NCBI RefSeq assembly: GCF_024171695.1
Contig: NZ_JAMTCF010000002.1
Span: forward strand, 602,507-666,506
Length of the DNA: 64,000 bases
Direction of reading: 5' to 3'
DNA from: Actinosynnema pretiosum
GTDB taxonomy: Bacteria; Actinomycetota; Actinomycetes; Mycobacteriales; Pseudonocardiaceae
Shown here: piece after piece, positions 9,804-18,886 of the stretch
Layout of the letters: each line of letters starts with the position of its first letter
How positions within the stretch are numbered: position 1 is the first letter of the stretch
Notes under the pieces: model-generated
Seen by the model: only the letters and a program-made list of their open reading frames with translations
Told to the model about the DNA's origin: nothing
Database searches by the model: none
Made by a program: the position numbers and the translations under genes

Positions 9804-10658
9804 ATGGCAGCCGTCCAGACCCGCCGCAAGCGCAAGCTGGGTCAGTTCCTGAACGCGCTGCGCAAGCGCGCGGGCAAGACCGAGGTCGACTACCACGCGC
9901 TCACCCGCAAGACGCAGTCGACGCTGTCGCGGATGGAGAACGGGTACATCAGCCCGAGCTGGACCGAGCTGGGCGCGCTGCTCGGGCTCTACGGCGCCAG
10001 CGACGTGGAACGGCGTGAAGCCGAAGCGCTGTGGGAGGACGCGAAGCAGGACGGGACCCGGTTGGTCTACGCCGCCGCGTTCACCCCCGAAGCGCGTACG
10101 TACGCGCGGCAGGAGGCGGACGCGACGGAGGTCCGCACCGTGGAGATGAACGTGATCCCAGGGCTGTTGCAGACCCCCGCCTACGCGGCGGCGGTGCGGC
10201 GGGCGGGCAAGCGGTTCGTCGACGGGGGCGTCAGCGTCGACCAGGCGAAGGCGGCGCTCGCCGGGCGGCAGCGGAGGTTGCGGACGGTCCGGCTCGACGC
10301 GGTGATCGACGAGTCGGCGCTGCACCGCCTCGTCGGCGGAGCGGACGTCATGCACGAGCAGCTGCTGCACCTCGTGGCGGCCACGCAGAATTCCAACACC
10401 ACCATTCGGGTGATTCCTTTCAGCGTCGGTGCTTACGGAACCATGTCAGGAGGCGGGGCAACCGCCCTCCTATTCGAGGACGGCGATCCCTCGGCCGTGT
10501 ACTTGGAGTACGCGGGCGGGGGTAAGTGGGTGGACAATCCCGCCGATGTGCAGAATTACCTGCTGCACTTCAGCGAGATCGCCGGCGGGCTGGCCCTGTC
10601 GCCCAAGGACTCGGTCTCGCTGATCCGAAAAATGGCTTCGGCACTGAAGGAAACATGA
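9804..10658 (+). CDS. XRE-family helix-turn-helix regulator with DUF5753
   Basis: A 284-residue cytoplasmic regulator. Residues about 8-70 hold the HTH (LGQFLNALRKRAGKTEVDYHALT, SQSTLSRMENGYISP-type). The rest is the DUF5753 domain common in Streptomyces and relatives (EMNVIPGLLQTPAYA, AALAGRQRRL, QNSNTTIRVIPFSVGAY, DVQNYLLHFSEIA). The ATG at 9804 has a GGTGGAGGAG ribosome site. TAGGGT at 9764-9769 is a likely -10 element. The stop overlaps the DUF397 gene by 4 bases; such pairs resemble WhiJ/AbaA-type developmental or toxin-antitoxin-like modules, with many copies per genome. Confidence 0.92.
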   Translation: MAAVQTRRKRKLGQFLNALRKRAGKTEVDYHALTRKTQSTLSRMENGYISPSWTELGALLGLYGASDVERREAEALWEDAKQDGTRLVYAAAFTPEARTYARQEADATEVRTVEMNVIPGLLQTPAYAAAVRRAGKRFVDGGVSVDQAKAALAGRQRRLRTVRLDAVIDESALHRLVGGADVMHEQLLHLVAATQNSNTTIRVIPFSVGAYGTMSGGGATALLFEDGDPSAVYLEYAGGGKWVDNPADVQNYLLHFSEIAGGLALSPKDSVSLIRKMASALKET

Positions 10659-10834
10659 ACAACACCAAGACGTGGCGCAAGAGCACCCATTCCGGCGCGG
10701 GCAACAACTGCGTCGAGCTGGCAGTGGGTCGAACAGCCACACACGTGCGGGACAGCAAGAACCCCGGTCACGGGCGCCTGACCTTCGCGGACCGCCCCTT
10801 CCGGGCGTTCCTCACCACCCTGGTGCAGGCCTGA
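10655..10834 (+). CDS. DUF397 domain protein
   Basis: A 59-residue partner of the preceding XRE regulator, coupled to it through an ATGA overlap at 10655-10658. It has the canonical DUF397 sequence: an N-terminal WRKSTHSGAGNNCVELA, then VRDSKNP, then LTFADRPFRAFL. DUF397 proteins are typically encoded next to XRE/DUF5753 regulators and are thought to bind and modulate them. It is a complete example with no truncation. Confidence 0.93.
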   Translation: MNNTKTWRKSTHSGAGNNCVELAVGRTATHVRDSKNPGHGRLTFADRPFRAFLTTLVQA

Positions 10835-11188
10835 TCCACCTCGGCGGGCAAGGCGGGCGCAACGAGGCGCCGCCCCGGCCGACAGCCATACCGACCCCTC
10901 CCCTCACCCGCGCGGGGGATGGTGGTGAACGCCCCACCGGGTGAATCACCCGGTCGGCGCGGGTTGAGAACGATTGCACCCACCCACGGCAGCGTCGTCG
11001 TTTTCCCGGTGCACTCGTTCGGCCTACTGGCGGGGGGTGAACGTCCCCCGAACCGGCCAACGCGGCGTGAATAATGTTCCGCTATGTCGCGGAACGCCGC
11101 CGTGAATAAGTTTCCCGACCGAAGTTCCTTCGGTCCAACCGGGTAATCCCGGTTCGTGGTCTTGCCGGAGTCATCCGGTTGTGCGTGC
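10835..11188. other. Intergenic spacer with a small palindrome
   Basis: No gene is supported here. ACCGGGTG (10936-10943) and CACCCGGT (10947-10954) form a tight inverted repeat around AAT, which may help terminate the XRE/DUF397 operon. A second short repeat TTCCGC/GCGGAA lies near 11073-11090, between two copies of CGTGAATAA. G+C falls toward the right end. Confidence 0.4.
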
Positions 11189-11227
11189 AAAGCCGGGAGG
11201 CGGACCCTGTGGCCGCCTCCCGGCTTT
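11189..11227. terminator. Bidirectional terminator
   Basis: A perfect 15-bp stem, AAAGCCGGGAGGCGG (11189-11203) with CCGCCTCCCGGCTTT (11213-11227), and a 9-base loop. The A-run on one side and the T-run on the other let it work on both strands. It separates the XRE/DUF397 operon from the converging NACHT gene. Confidence 0.85.
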
Positions 11228-11278
11228 GGCATGTTCGGGGGTGGATGGGAATTGCGAGGAATGCTCGGGTTGAGGTGA

Positions 11279-14200
11279 CTAGTGGGGGAGGGCGCGGAGG
11301 AGTTCGCGGGCTTCCTCGCGGCAGACCTCGCTCCAGCGGGCGAGGTGCCGGGCGGCCGTGCGACGTACGTGCCACGGGACGCGTACGTCGAACGCGATCT
11401 GCCGCGCGGTGAGGGCGGCCTTGTCCTTCCAGTCGCGCCGGAGGATCGTGATCGCCTCGGCGCAGCGGACGCGGGTGACCGGGGTGTGGGCGGGGTTCCT
11501 GGCCATCTCCAGCAGCCCCAGGGCGGCCTCGGTGGGCTCTGCGACGCCGATCGCCAGCCAGACCCCGCGGCGCTGGAACGGGGTGGTGGTGGGCAGGAGG
11601 CTGCGGAGGGTCTTCAGCGCGCGGGAGCGGCTTGCGGGGGCCTCCTCAACTAGAGCTCGCGCTGCCCTCGTGCGGGCGGACGCCGGGAGTGCTTCGTCCT
11701 GGGCCAGTCCGAGGAGCAGGGGGAGGGCTTGCTCCCGGCCTGCCGCACCACAGCCGAGCAGATCGACGGCGCTCCTGACGCGCAGTGCGGGCGGTGCTGC
11801 CCGGTCGTGCGCGATGGTCTTCAGCAGGTGCGTCTTGGCGACCCTGTCCTGGGGCGCGAAATGCCCGAGAAGATCCCCGGCTTGGCACCGCATTGCCGCA
11901 GAGGTCTGCTCGTCATCCCGAACCCGACGCAGTGGCGACAGCCCGATCACGTGCCTGAGAGCGTGCAGCACCGTGACCCGGTCCCGGACCGAGAGACGGA
12001 GGTCCCCGGACAGGTCTCGCACCCCGTCCGCGAGTTCGGGTGGTGCGATGTCCACGACGAGGGACATGGCGGCGACCCGATCGCGAGGCGGGAGCCGTCG
12101 GTCCGAGGCGATCCGCACGGCTTCGGGCACCACGTCCTGCCAACCCTCCGTGCCGGACTCCGCCAGCGTACGCAACGCCTGTCGCCTGTGGGAGGGGCGC
12201 CGGGTCAGCTCGCGGAGGGTGTCAACGGCTTCGTCGGCAAGTCGGGTCGAGAGGCTCAGCAGAGCCTCTACTGCGGCGACCCGTTCGGCGGGACCGCTCT
12301 CCGGCGCTGAGAGGCGATCGCGCATGATCGCCTCTGCTTCTCCTTGAAGCGGCAGGTTGCCCCAGCGGTCTTTGGTAGGCGTGCTGCTCTTCGGCGGCAG
12401 AGTGCGGTCCTCCAGGAGATCGCGTTCCACCTCGGTGCGCAGGCTCCTGGGGAGGTGAGGTAGCAGTGAGCTGGAGATGTGAGGGAAGTTCCGAGCGGTC
12501 TCGGCGATCAGATCGACTTCCAACGTGGTGTGCTGGCCCAGCAGGATGAGCCAGCGCGTGTACTCGGCTCGATCGCTGTCCCGCAGGTCGCGCAGGAGGG
12601 AGACAGCGCTCTGCGCGGTCGAGCGGGCGAGCCTGGTCAGTTCGACCGCAGCCCAGGCGCGGTCGTGGGCCCGTGCGGTCTCGTCCCCCGCCACCTCGCG
12701 GTGGAAGGCGACGGCTGCTCCCAGGTCTGATTCGCTCACAGCCGCGAGCAGCATGTGAGCCTCGCTGCGCCGCGCTGGAGGTAGGTGCTCTTCCACTGCC
12801 AGGTGGCGAAGTGCGGTAAGTCCCCTGCCGTCGCCAGGGATCAGGGTGCACAACACCTGTCCCGCTGTCATGCGCACTCGGTAGTCACAGGTCTCGTCGT
12901 CGATGAGCGACACCAGCCCTGGAACGACGTCTGCGCCCATGCTCGCCAACTCCGTCACCGAACTTCCCCAAGCGTGGGTGGTGACTTCCTCGGGGGGCAG
13001 CGCCTTTCTTGTTACGGAAGCGAGGTGCGTCGGGGCGATGCGGGCTAGAAGGACACCAGCCTCCCGCTGTGCTCCACGATCGGCCACCGGGTGCTCGAAA
13101 GCGGAGCGCAGCGCCTCCACGATGACGGGGTCCGAATCGAAACCCAGCTTGAACACGGCGTACGCGATCACCACCACTTGCCGTGGACTCGCGTGTAGCA
13201 CCTCGTGCATCGCGTCCGCGACCTCTTTGCGCAGTGGTGCACTGAGAAAGGAGACCAGACCTGCGAGGTAGAGGAAGTCGAAACCGGGCACCATGGTCGA
13301 ACGTGCCAAGTCGCAGGTCAGGTCCGCCGCACGTCGGTGGAACGGCTTGCCGAGCGCCAGCAGGCAGGACAAGGCGGAGAAGCGGACATAGCGCCCGGCC
13401 GACGTGGCCGCCACTGAGGCCAGCGCATTGCCGACCACCTGTCGATCCCCGGATGACTTGGTGAACTTGGTTATGGAGTAGAGCCAGAGGTCCTCGGGGG
13501 GAGCCGTGAGCAGGTCGAGCAGGAACGCCAAAGCCGGGCCTTGAAAGCTCTCGTCGAGTGACAGCAACCCTTCCCATGCTTTGAGCGCAACTGCTGGGTC
13601 CTGAGCGCTACCAGCGATCTCCACCAGACACGCACGGGCTTCCGCGTGGAACCGGGGATCAGAGGTGATCAACCACGTCGCCGCCTCGCAGCGGTCCAGG
13701 GCAGGACTGAGTCGATCGGTCATCAACTCGTGCAGTTCACCCAACGCCCTGTCCCGGTGAGGGGTTCCGAGAGCTGCCATATCGCTGAGGGCGCTCGCTC
13801 GTCCCTGCCCGTGCGTGGGGAGCTCGACCAGCAGGGCCCACAACACTTTTGCGGCCTCCTCGAAGTACTCCGGGCTTATGTCGCCCAGGGCACTCGCCGC
13901 CATGCGAACCAATGGCGTTGAGGTGCTGTGGTGAGTGATCACGGCTCGGAGTTCTTCCACCGCGCGATCCCTGAACCGGGAGCCGAACCCCGACAGCGCG
14001 CTCGCGCAGGTGTACCGATCACCGATGGTGCGACCGGGCTCTTCGAGCAGCGCGATCGTTAGTTCGCCCGCCACCGCTTCGTGTTGTAGGCCAAGTCCTG
14101 CTAGAGCCTGTGCGGCTATCACCCGGATAAAGCAGTTCCGCGCACGGTCCTGCACCACGGCCTGCAAGGAGCGGACCGCCTCGGCGGTGTGGTCGGGTCC

Positions 14201-16444
14201 GAGTTGGGACATGCCCAACGCCGCGTCATCCCACCCCAGAGTGCTCGAATTGGGATCGTTCAGCACTCGGCGGTACACCTCGGCGGCCTTCACCTGGTGG
14301 GCAAAGTCGATTTCTAGCAGGCCGGTCGCCGCTGTCACCAGGTCGTTGGGGGGTGTCTCGGCGTCGTCCAGCTCGCCCAGCAGGAAGTCGGTGGCATCGC
14401 GGTTGCCGTCCGGACCCATCGCCGCCAGCAGTACGGCGGCCGTTCGGTGGTCATTGGGGGAGGCGTACCGGTCCGCTAGAACGGCGCGCAACCCCCGCTC
14501 CGCCGGAGCCCGGTGGGCGGTTCCCGCCTCGGACAGCGCCTCTGCGGCCTTCAACTTGATCTCCGCGACTGCGGTCCCATCGTCGACCAGTGCGGTGAGG
14601 AACGCGATCGCCTCCTCTCGGTGCTCTCCCCGCAGCCGCACGCCCAGCGCCTTGGCCGCCTCAGTTCTGCTCGCCCACGGGGCGAGCGGGTCCCGCATCA
14701 GGTCGAGCAGCCAGTCCCGGAGGCCGGGATACCCGGTCGCCCTGCTGGCCCGCGACACCAGGGCCAGGCTCGGGTACTGGCTGGTCATTGCCCAGCCGCG
14801 CGCGGTGGTGAAGAACTCCGTAGTGGCGTCCGAGCCGGTGGGCAGGTGCATGGCCAGCAGCCGCGCAGCGAGCAGGTGTGCCTCCCGGTCGCCGTTGTGC
14901 AGCCAGCGCAGCAGCGGGTCCGCTTCACCGGGGTGCAGGTGGCTGTGGTGCAGCAGCACCGACCGCGCGAACCGGCCTCGGTCCTCGCCACGTGCGGTGT
15001 GCAGCAGCGTCGCGAACGGCTCGCCTGGGGTGAAGGTCTCCGGCAGCTCCTTGGCCCGTGACGTGGCCGCCAAGTGCTCGGCGAAGCTGTGGTGCAGGAA
15101 GCGCAGGTCGTCGTTGCGGACGGTCAGCAAGCCCGCCGAGGTCAGGTCGTCCAGTTGCACGGCCGGGGCGTGCTCGGCCGTCCACTCGCGCGCGGCGACG
15201 GCCAGGGACGTGTCCGTCTCCACCCGCACCCTGCCCAGGTGCTCCAGCAGCGGCGTCCGGTGCGGGGCGAACGTCGCCGAGGGCGTGCGCAGGGACAGCA
15301 GGAACCCCAGGTACGCCTCGTACAGCTCGTACTGGCTGTCCGGCAGCGGTCGCCACCCGCGCTGCTCGAAGACGATCGCCGCGAGCGTCGCCAGCAGCGG
15401 GACGCTGACCAGCTCCCCCAGGTGCGCCTTGTCGATCTCGCGGATGAACCGCTCCGCCACCTCCGGCCCCTCGTCGAACCACTGGGCCGCGAACCGCTTC
15501 AGCGCCTCCTCGTCGAACGGTTGCAACTCGTACCGCCGTGCCCCCGCTCGGTGCAGCGGGGCGAGTGCCGCGCCGTCCAGGGGGCGGCTGGTGAGCACGA
15601 CCCGGTAGGGCGAGTCCACCGCGCACCGCGCCAACGCCCGCACCAACCGCTCCTGGTCATCCAGGTCTGCCACCTCGTCCAAGCCGTCGACCAGCAGCAA
15701 CCACCGGCACCCCGCGAATCTGCCGCGCAGCAGCTCGGGGGACGGCGGCGAGTGGAGCAGGGAGTCGTACTCGGCCTGCAGGCTCTCCGCCAGCACCTCG
15801 GGGAACGGGCCCCGCCGCTTGGCCAGCTCCCGCGCGGTCACCCGCAGCGGCAGCACCGGCTCAGCCAGTGGACGCGCCGTGCTCGCGGTGAGCCAGCAGG
15901 CCGCGATGTCCGATGCCAGGCGCAGCGACAGGGTCGACTTGCCCTGGCCCGCCGCCCCGACGACGAGCAGGTGCGCGTCACCGTCCAGCGCCTCCCGCAC
16001 GGTCTTCGCGGGTGGTCGCACCGACAGGCGGATCGCCTTGGGCGGCACGGGCTCCACCCAGTTGCCTCGCTCGTCCAGGACCGGCTTCGGCTGCTCGCTC
16101 GAACGCTCCTCGATGCTGTTGCCCAAGTCCTGGCGCACGTACACCGTCGACAGCGCCGGGTTGCGCGCCCCCGGCAACTTGTGGGGTGTGTGCTCGGCCG
16201 CCTCGATCTGGGCGTGCAGCAGCGAGACGACCGCAGCAGGCAGCGTCACCTGGTCACCCCAGGCCCGGACGTGCTGCTCCGGCGGCGGTGGCGGAGGACC
16301 GTGGAAGTGGATACCGCCGCTGACCGTTCCCGCCAGCACCGCCTGTCCCAGCGAGCTGTCCCGGATCGTGTTGGTGGCGACCACCCTCGGGTCCTCGTGC
16401 ACGCCTGGCCGCCTCTCCGCACTGAGCGCGTGTGACCCCGCCAT
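11279..16444 (-). CDS. NACHT-domain NTPase with a very long helical-repeat C-terminus
   Basis: A 1,721-residue STAND-class protein from ATG 16444 (a TTG one codon upstream is possible). Residues about 27-50 hold a leader IRDSSLGQAVLAGTVSGGIHFHG followed by a proline run, a motif I recall at the start of other actinobacterial NACHT and NB-ARC proteins. The NTPase has Walker A GAAGQGKST (163-171), Walker B LLLVDGLDEVAD (249-260), a sensor segment VVLTSRP (282-288) and the helical LVSVPLLATLAAIVFE that follows NACHT cores. From about residue 500 to the end it is a chain of HEAT-like units (EALSEAGTAHRAPAERGLRAVL, AAQALAGLGLQHEAVAGELT and many more). There is no obvious nuclease or TIR effector. 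Such proteins serve as signal sensors, some in phage defence; that role is inferred. Its repeat half has less G/C-rich third codon positions than its neighbours. Confidence 0.85.
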   Translation of the reverse strand: MAGSHALSAERRPGVHEDPRVVATNTIRDSSLGQAVLAGTVSGGIHFHGPPPPPPEQHVRAWGDQVTLPAAVVSLLHAQIEAAEHTPHKLPGARNPALSTVYVRQDLGNSIEERSSEQPKPVLDERGNWVEPVPPKAIRLSVRPPAKTVREALDGDAHLLVVGAAGQGKSTLSLRLASDIAACWLTASTARPLAEPVLPLRVTARELAKRRGPFPEVLAESLQAEYDSLLHSPPSPELLRGRFAGCRWLLLVDGLDEVADLDDQERLVRALARCAVDSPYRVVLTSRPLDGAALAPLHRAGARRYELQPFDEEALKRFAAQWFDEGPEVAERFIREIDKAHLGELVSVPLLATLAAIVFEQRGWRPLPDSQYELYEAYLGFLLSLRTPSATFAPHRTPLLEHLGRVRVETDTSLAVAAREWTAEHAPAVQLDDLTSAGLLTVRNDDLRFLHHSFAEHLAATSRAKELPETFTPGEPFATLLHTARGEDRGRFARSVLLHHSHLHPGEADPLLRWLHNGDREAHLLAARLLAMHLPTGSDATTEFFTTARGWAMTSQYPSLALVSRASRATGYPGLRDWLLDLMRDPLAPWASRTEAAKALGVRLRGEHREEAIAFLTALVDDGTAVAEIKLKAAEALSEAGTAHRAPAERGLRAVLADRYASPNDHRTAAVLLAAMGPDGNRDATDFLLGELDDAETPPNDLVTAATGLLEIDFAHQVKAAEVYRRVLNDPNSSTLGWDDAALGMSQLGPDHTAEAVRSLQAVVQDRARNCFIRVIAAQALAGLGLQHEAVAGELTIALLEEPGRTIGDRYTCASALSGFGSRFRDRAVEELRAVITHHSTSTPLVRMAASALGDISPEYFEEAAKVLWALLVELPTHGQGRASALSDMAALGTPHRDRALGELHELMTDRLSPALDRCEAATWLITSDPRFHAEARACLVEIAGSAQDPAVALKAWEGLLSLDESFQGPALAFLLDLLTAPPEDLWLYSITKFTKSSGDRQVVGNALASVAATSAGRYVRFSALSCLLALGKPFHRRAADLTCDLARSTMVPGFDFLYLAGLVSFLSAPLRKEVADAMHEVLHASPRQVVVIAYAVFKLGFDSDPVIVEALRSAFEHPVADRGAQREAGVLLARIAPTHLASVTRKALPPEEVTTHAWGSSVTELASMGADVVPGLVSLIDDETCDYRVRMTAGQVLCTLIPGDGRGLTALRHLAVEEHLPPARRSEAHMLLAAVSESDLGAAVAFHREVAGDETARAHDRAWAAVELTRLARSTAQSAVSLLRDLRDSDRAEYTRWLILLGQHTTLEVDLIAETARNFPHISSSLLPHLPRSLRTEVERDLLEDRTLPPKSSTPTKDRWGNLPLQGEAEAIMRDRLSAPESGPAERVAAVEALLSLSTRLADEAVDTLRELTRRPSHRRQALRTLAESGTEGWQDVVPEAVRIASDRRLPPRDRVAAMSLVVDIAPPELADGVRDLSGDLRLSVRDRVTVLHALRHVIGLSPLRRVRDDEQTSAAMRCQAGDLLGHFAPQDRVAKTHLLKTIAHDRAAPPALRVRSAVDLLGCGAAGREQALPLLLGLAQDEALPASARTRAARALVEEAPASRSRALKTLRSLLPTTTPFQRRGVWLAIGVAEPTEAALGLLEMARNPAHTPVTRVRCAEAITILRRDWKDKAALTARQIAFDVRVPWHVRRTAARHLARWSEVCREEARELLRALPH

Positions 16445-16500
16445 CAATAGGCCACGTCACGCCAATGCCAACCGCACTCCTGCGGACAACCCCAACAAAA

Positions 16501-16532
16501 GCGGGGCGGCAGCCCGAAGACCACCGCCCCGC
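16501..16532 (-). terminator. Terminator of the uronate-pathway minus-strand operon
   Basis: GCGGGGCGG (16501-16509) pairs with CCGCCCCGC (16524-16532). On the minus strand the stem is followed directly by TTTTGTTGGGG. It lies 15 bases past the aldehyde dehydrogenase stop and before the start of the NACHT gene. Confidence 0.75.
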
Positions 16533-16547
16533 CCGTCAGAACCGCCC

Positions 16548-18041
16548 TCAGCGCGTCCCCAGCACCCCGTCCACCCGCCTCGGGATGCCCAGCGGGTTCC
16601 CCGCCTGCAACTCCGGCGGCAGCAGTTCGTCCGGCCACGACTGGTAGCTCACCGGCGCCAGCCAGCGCCGGATCGACGTCGCGCCCACCGACGTGTGCAG
16701 CGGGTTCGTCGTCGCGGGCCACGGTCCGCCGTGGTGCATCCCCCACGCCACCGCCACGCCGGTCGGCCAGCCGTTGAAGATGATCCGGCCCGCCACGCCC
16801 CGCAGCGCCTCCGCCGCCTGGGCCGCCAGGCCGTGCTCCTCCGGGTCCGCGTGCACCGTCCCCGTCAGCGTCCCCGGCAGCGACGGCAGCATCGCCAGCA
16901 CCCGCGCGGGGTCGTCGTAGGTCACCACGACACCCGCCGGGCCGAAGTGCTCCTCGGTCAGCTTCCCGGCGTTCTCCTCGAACACCTCCACCGGCACGGT
17001 GAACAGCTTCGGCGCCGCCGTCCAGCCCTCCTCCGGGGCCGTGCCCTCGGCGACCAGCGACGCCAGGCCCGACGCCGCCAGGCCCTCGGTGCCCGACCGG
17101 TACGAGTCGCGCATCCGCTCGTTCAGCATCGCCCCGCCCGCCGACGCCGACACCGCGTCCGCCAGCGCGGGCACCAAGCCCGCAGGGGCGAACAGCAGGC
17201 CCGGATTCGTGCAGAACTGGCCGACGCCCATCACCAGCGACCCGGCGAACCCCGCCGCGATCTCCGCCCCGCGCGCCGACGCCGCCGCGGGCAGCACCAC
17301 CGCCGGGTTCACGCTCCCCAGCTCGCCGTAGAACGGGATCGGGTCCGGCCGCGACGACGCCAGGTCGAACAGCGCCCGACCACCGCCCGTGGACCCGGTG
17401 AAGCCCACCGCCCGCACCGCCGGGTGCCGCACCAGCGCCACCCCGGCCTGCGTGCCGTACACGATCCCGAACACCCCGGCGGGCAGCACCGACGCCACCA
17501 CCCGCGCGGTCTCCCGCGCCGTGCCCGGGTGCGCCGAGTGGGACTTCACCACCACCGGGCAGCCCGCCGCCAGCGCCGACGCCGTGTCGCCGCCCGCCAC
17601 CGAGAACGCGAACGGGAAGTTCGACGCCGAGAACACCGCCACCGGCCCGATCGGGCGCAGCAGCCGCCGCAGCTCCGGCCTCGGCGGGATGATGTCCGGA
17701 TCGGCGCCGTCCAGCACCGCCTCCACGTAGCTGCCCTCGCGCAGCACCCCCGCGAACAGCCGCAGCTGGTTCGTGGTCCGCTTCAGCTCCGTGGTCAGCC
17801 TCGGCACGCCCAGCGCCGTCTCGCGGTCGGCCGTTTCCACCAGCAGCCCGGACTCCGCGTCCAGCGCGTCCGCCAGCCGCTCCAGCACGTCGGCCCGCTC
17901 CGCGCCCGGCAGCGTCGACCAGGACGGGAACGCCGCCTGCGCCGCCCGCGCCAGCGCGTCCACCTCCGCGTCCGTCGTCACCGGCACCGGCTCGCCGAAC
18001 GGCTCCCCGGTCCTCGGGTCGTACCCCTGCACGACGCTCAT
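16548..18041 (-). CDS. 2,5-dioxovalerate (alpha-ketoglutaric semialdehyde) dehydrogenase
   Basis: A 497-residue NAD(P)-dependent aldehyde dehydrogenase predicted to turn alpha-ketoglutaric semialdehyde into 2-oxoglutarate, the last step of uronate and aldarate breakdown. It has the fold markers FSASNFPFAFSVAGGDTASALAAG (cofactor and catalytic Asn), VVKSHSAHPGT, VGFTGSTGGGRALFDLA, the general base in FYGELGSVNP and the nucleophile in GVGQFCTNPGL. The FSASNFPFAF and GELGSVNP wording is that of the KgsaDH subfamily, not of ordinary betaine- or acetaldehyde dehydrogenases. The ATG at 18041 overlaps the uronate dehydrogenase stop (ATGA) and has an AGGAGG site. Confidence 0.88.
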   Translation of the reverse strand: MSVVQGYDPRTGEPFGEPVPVTTDAEVDALARAAQAAFPSWSTLPGAERADVLERLADALDAESGLLVETADRETALGVPRLTTELKRTTNQLRLFAGVLREGSYVEAVLDGADPDIIPPRPELRRLLRPIGPVAVFSASNFPFAFSVAGGDTASALAAGCPVVVKSHSAHPGTARETARVVASVLPAGVFGIVYGTQAGVALVRHPAVRAVGFTGSTGGGRALFDLASSRPDPIPFYGELGSVNPAVVLPAAASARGAEIAAGFAGSLVMGVGQFCTNPGLLFAPAGLVPALADAVSASAGGAMLNERMRDSYRSGTEGLAASGLASLVAEGTAPEEGWTAAPKLFTVPVEVFEENAGKLTEEHFGPAGVVVTYDDPARVLAMLPSLPGTLTGTVHADPEEHGLAAQAAEALRGVAGRIIFNGWPTGVAVAWGMHHGGPWPATTNPLHTSVGATSIRRWLAPVSYQSWPDELLPPELQAGNPLGIPRRVDGVLGTR

Positions 18042-18862
18042 CGCCCGGCCTCCTGAACCGCCGTGTCGAAGTCCGGACCGACCCACACGCCGCCCAGGTA
18101 CTTCAGCGCCAACGACTCCGGGTCCGGCTCGCCGTGCTGGGCGATGACCTCCGCCGCGAACACCTCCGAGTCGTCCTCGGACACGTACCCCAGCTCCCGC
18201 GCCGCGTCCAGCGAGAACCACCGCCGGGTGTTGTCCGAGACGCCCCACACCACCCGGAAGCCCGGCGACGGCGCCGACAGGCACGCCTCGAACAGTCGCG
18301 CCCCGTCGTCCGGGGACAGCCACGTCGACAGCATCCGCACGTCGCGCGGCTTCTCGAAGCACGACCCGATCCGAATCGCGATCACGTCCAGCCCGTACCG
18401 CGCCGAGTACATCGACCCCAGCGCCTCCAACGCCACCTTGCTCACGCCGTAGTAGCTGTCCGGCTGCGGGAACAGCGCGTCACCGGCCTCGCCGGACGCC
18501 CGCTCGTAGAACCCCACCGCGTGGTTCGAGCTGGCCAGCACCACGCGCTTCACGCCCGCCCGCCTGGCGGCCTCCAGCACCGCGTGCGTGCCGTTGATGT
18601 TCACCTCCAGGATCTCCGCCCACGGCCGCTCCAGGCTGTGCCCGCCGAGGTGGATCACGGCGTCCACGCCCTCGCAGGCCCGTTCCACCGCCTCCAGGTC
18701 GGTCACCGAGGCGGTCACCAGCTCGACCTCCTCGCCCTCCTCGGCGGGGCGCTGCTCGGCGACGTCGAGCAGGCGCAGCACTCGGCCGGGCGCGGCCAAC
18801 CGGGGGCGCATCAGCGAGCCGACGATGCCCGCCGCGCCGGTGATCAGGATCCGTGCGGTCAA
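18038..18862 (-). CDS. udh: NAD-dependent epimerase/dehydratase-fold uronate dehydrogenase
   Basis: A 274-residue short-chain (extended SDR-like) enzyme predicted to oxidise D-glucuronate or D-galacturonate to the aldaro-lactone. It has the Rossmann motif ITGAAGIVGS near the N-terminus, a VIHLGG segment, the catalytic SSNHAVGFY and YYGVSK (Tyr-x3-Lys), and IRIGSCFEKPRD, all as in bacterial uronate dehydrogenases, which are about 265 residues long. The start appears to be TTG 18862, 8 bases after a GGAAAGG site. It lies 24 bases after the IclR gene and overlaps the aldehyde dehydrogenase gene, so all three form one operon. Confidence 0.82.
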   Translation of the reverse strand: MTARILITGAAGIVGSLMRPRLAAPGRVLRLLDVAEQRPAEEGEEVELVTASVTDLEAVERACEGVDAVIHLGGHSLERPWAEILEVNINGTHAVLEAARRAGVKRVVLASSNHAVGFYERASGEAGDALFPQPDSYYGVSKVALEALGSMYSARYGLDVIAIRIGSCFEKPRDVRMLSTWLSPDDGARLFEACLSAPSPGFRVVWGVSDNTRRWFSLDAARELGYVSEDDSEVFAAEVIAQHGEPDPESLALKYLGGVWVGPDFDTAVQEAGR

Positions 18863-18886
18863 CGGGGGAGCCTTTCCGTGAGGGGA

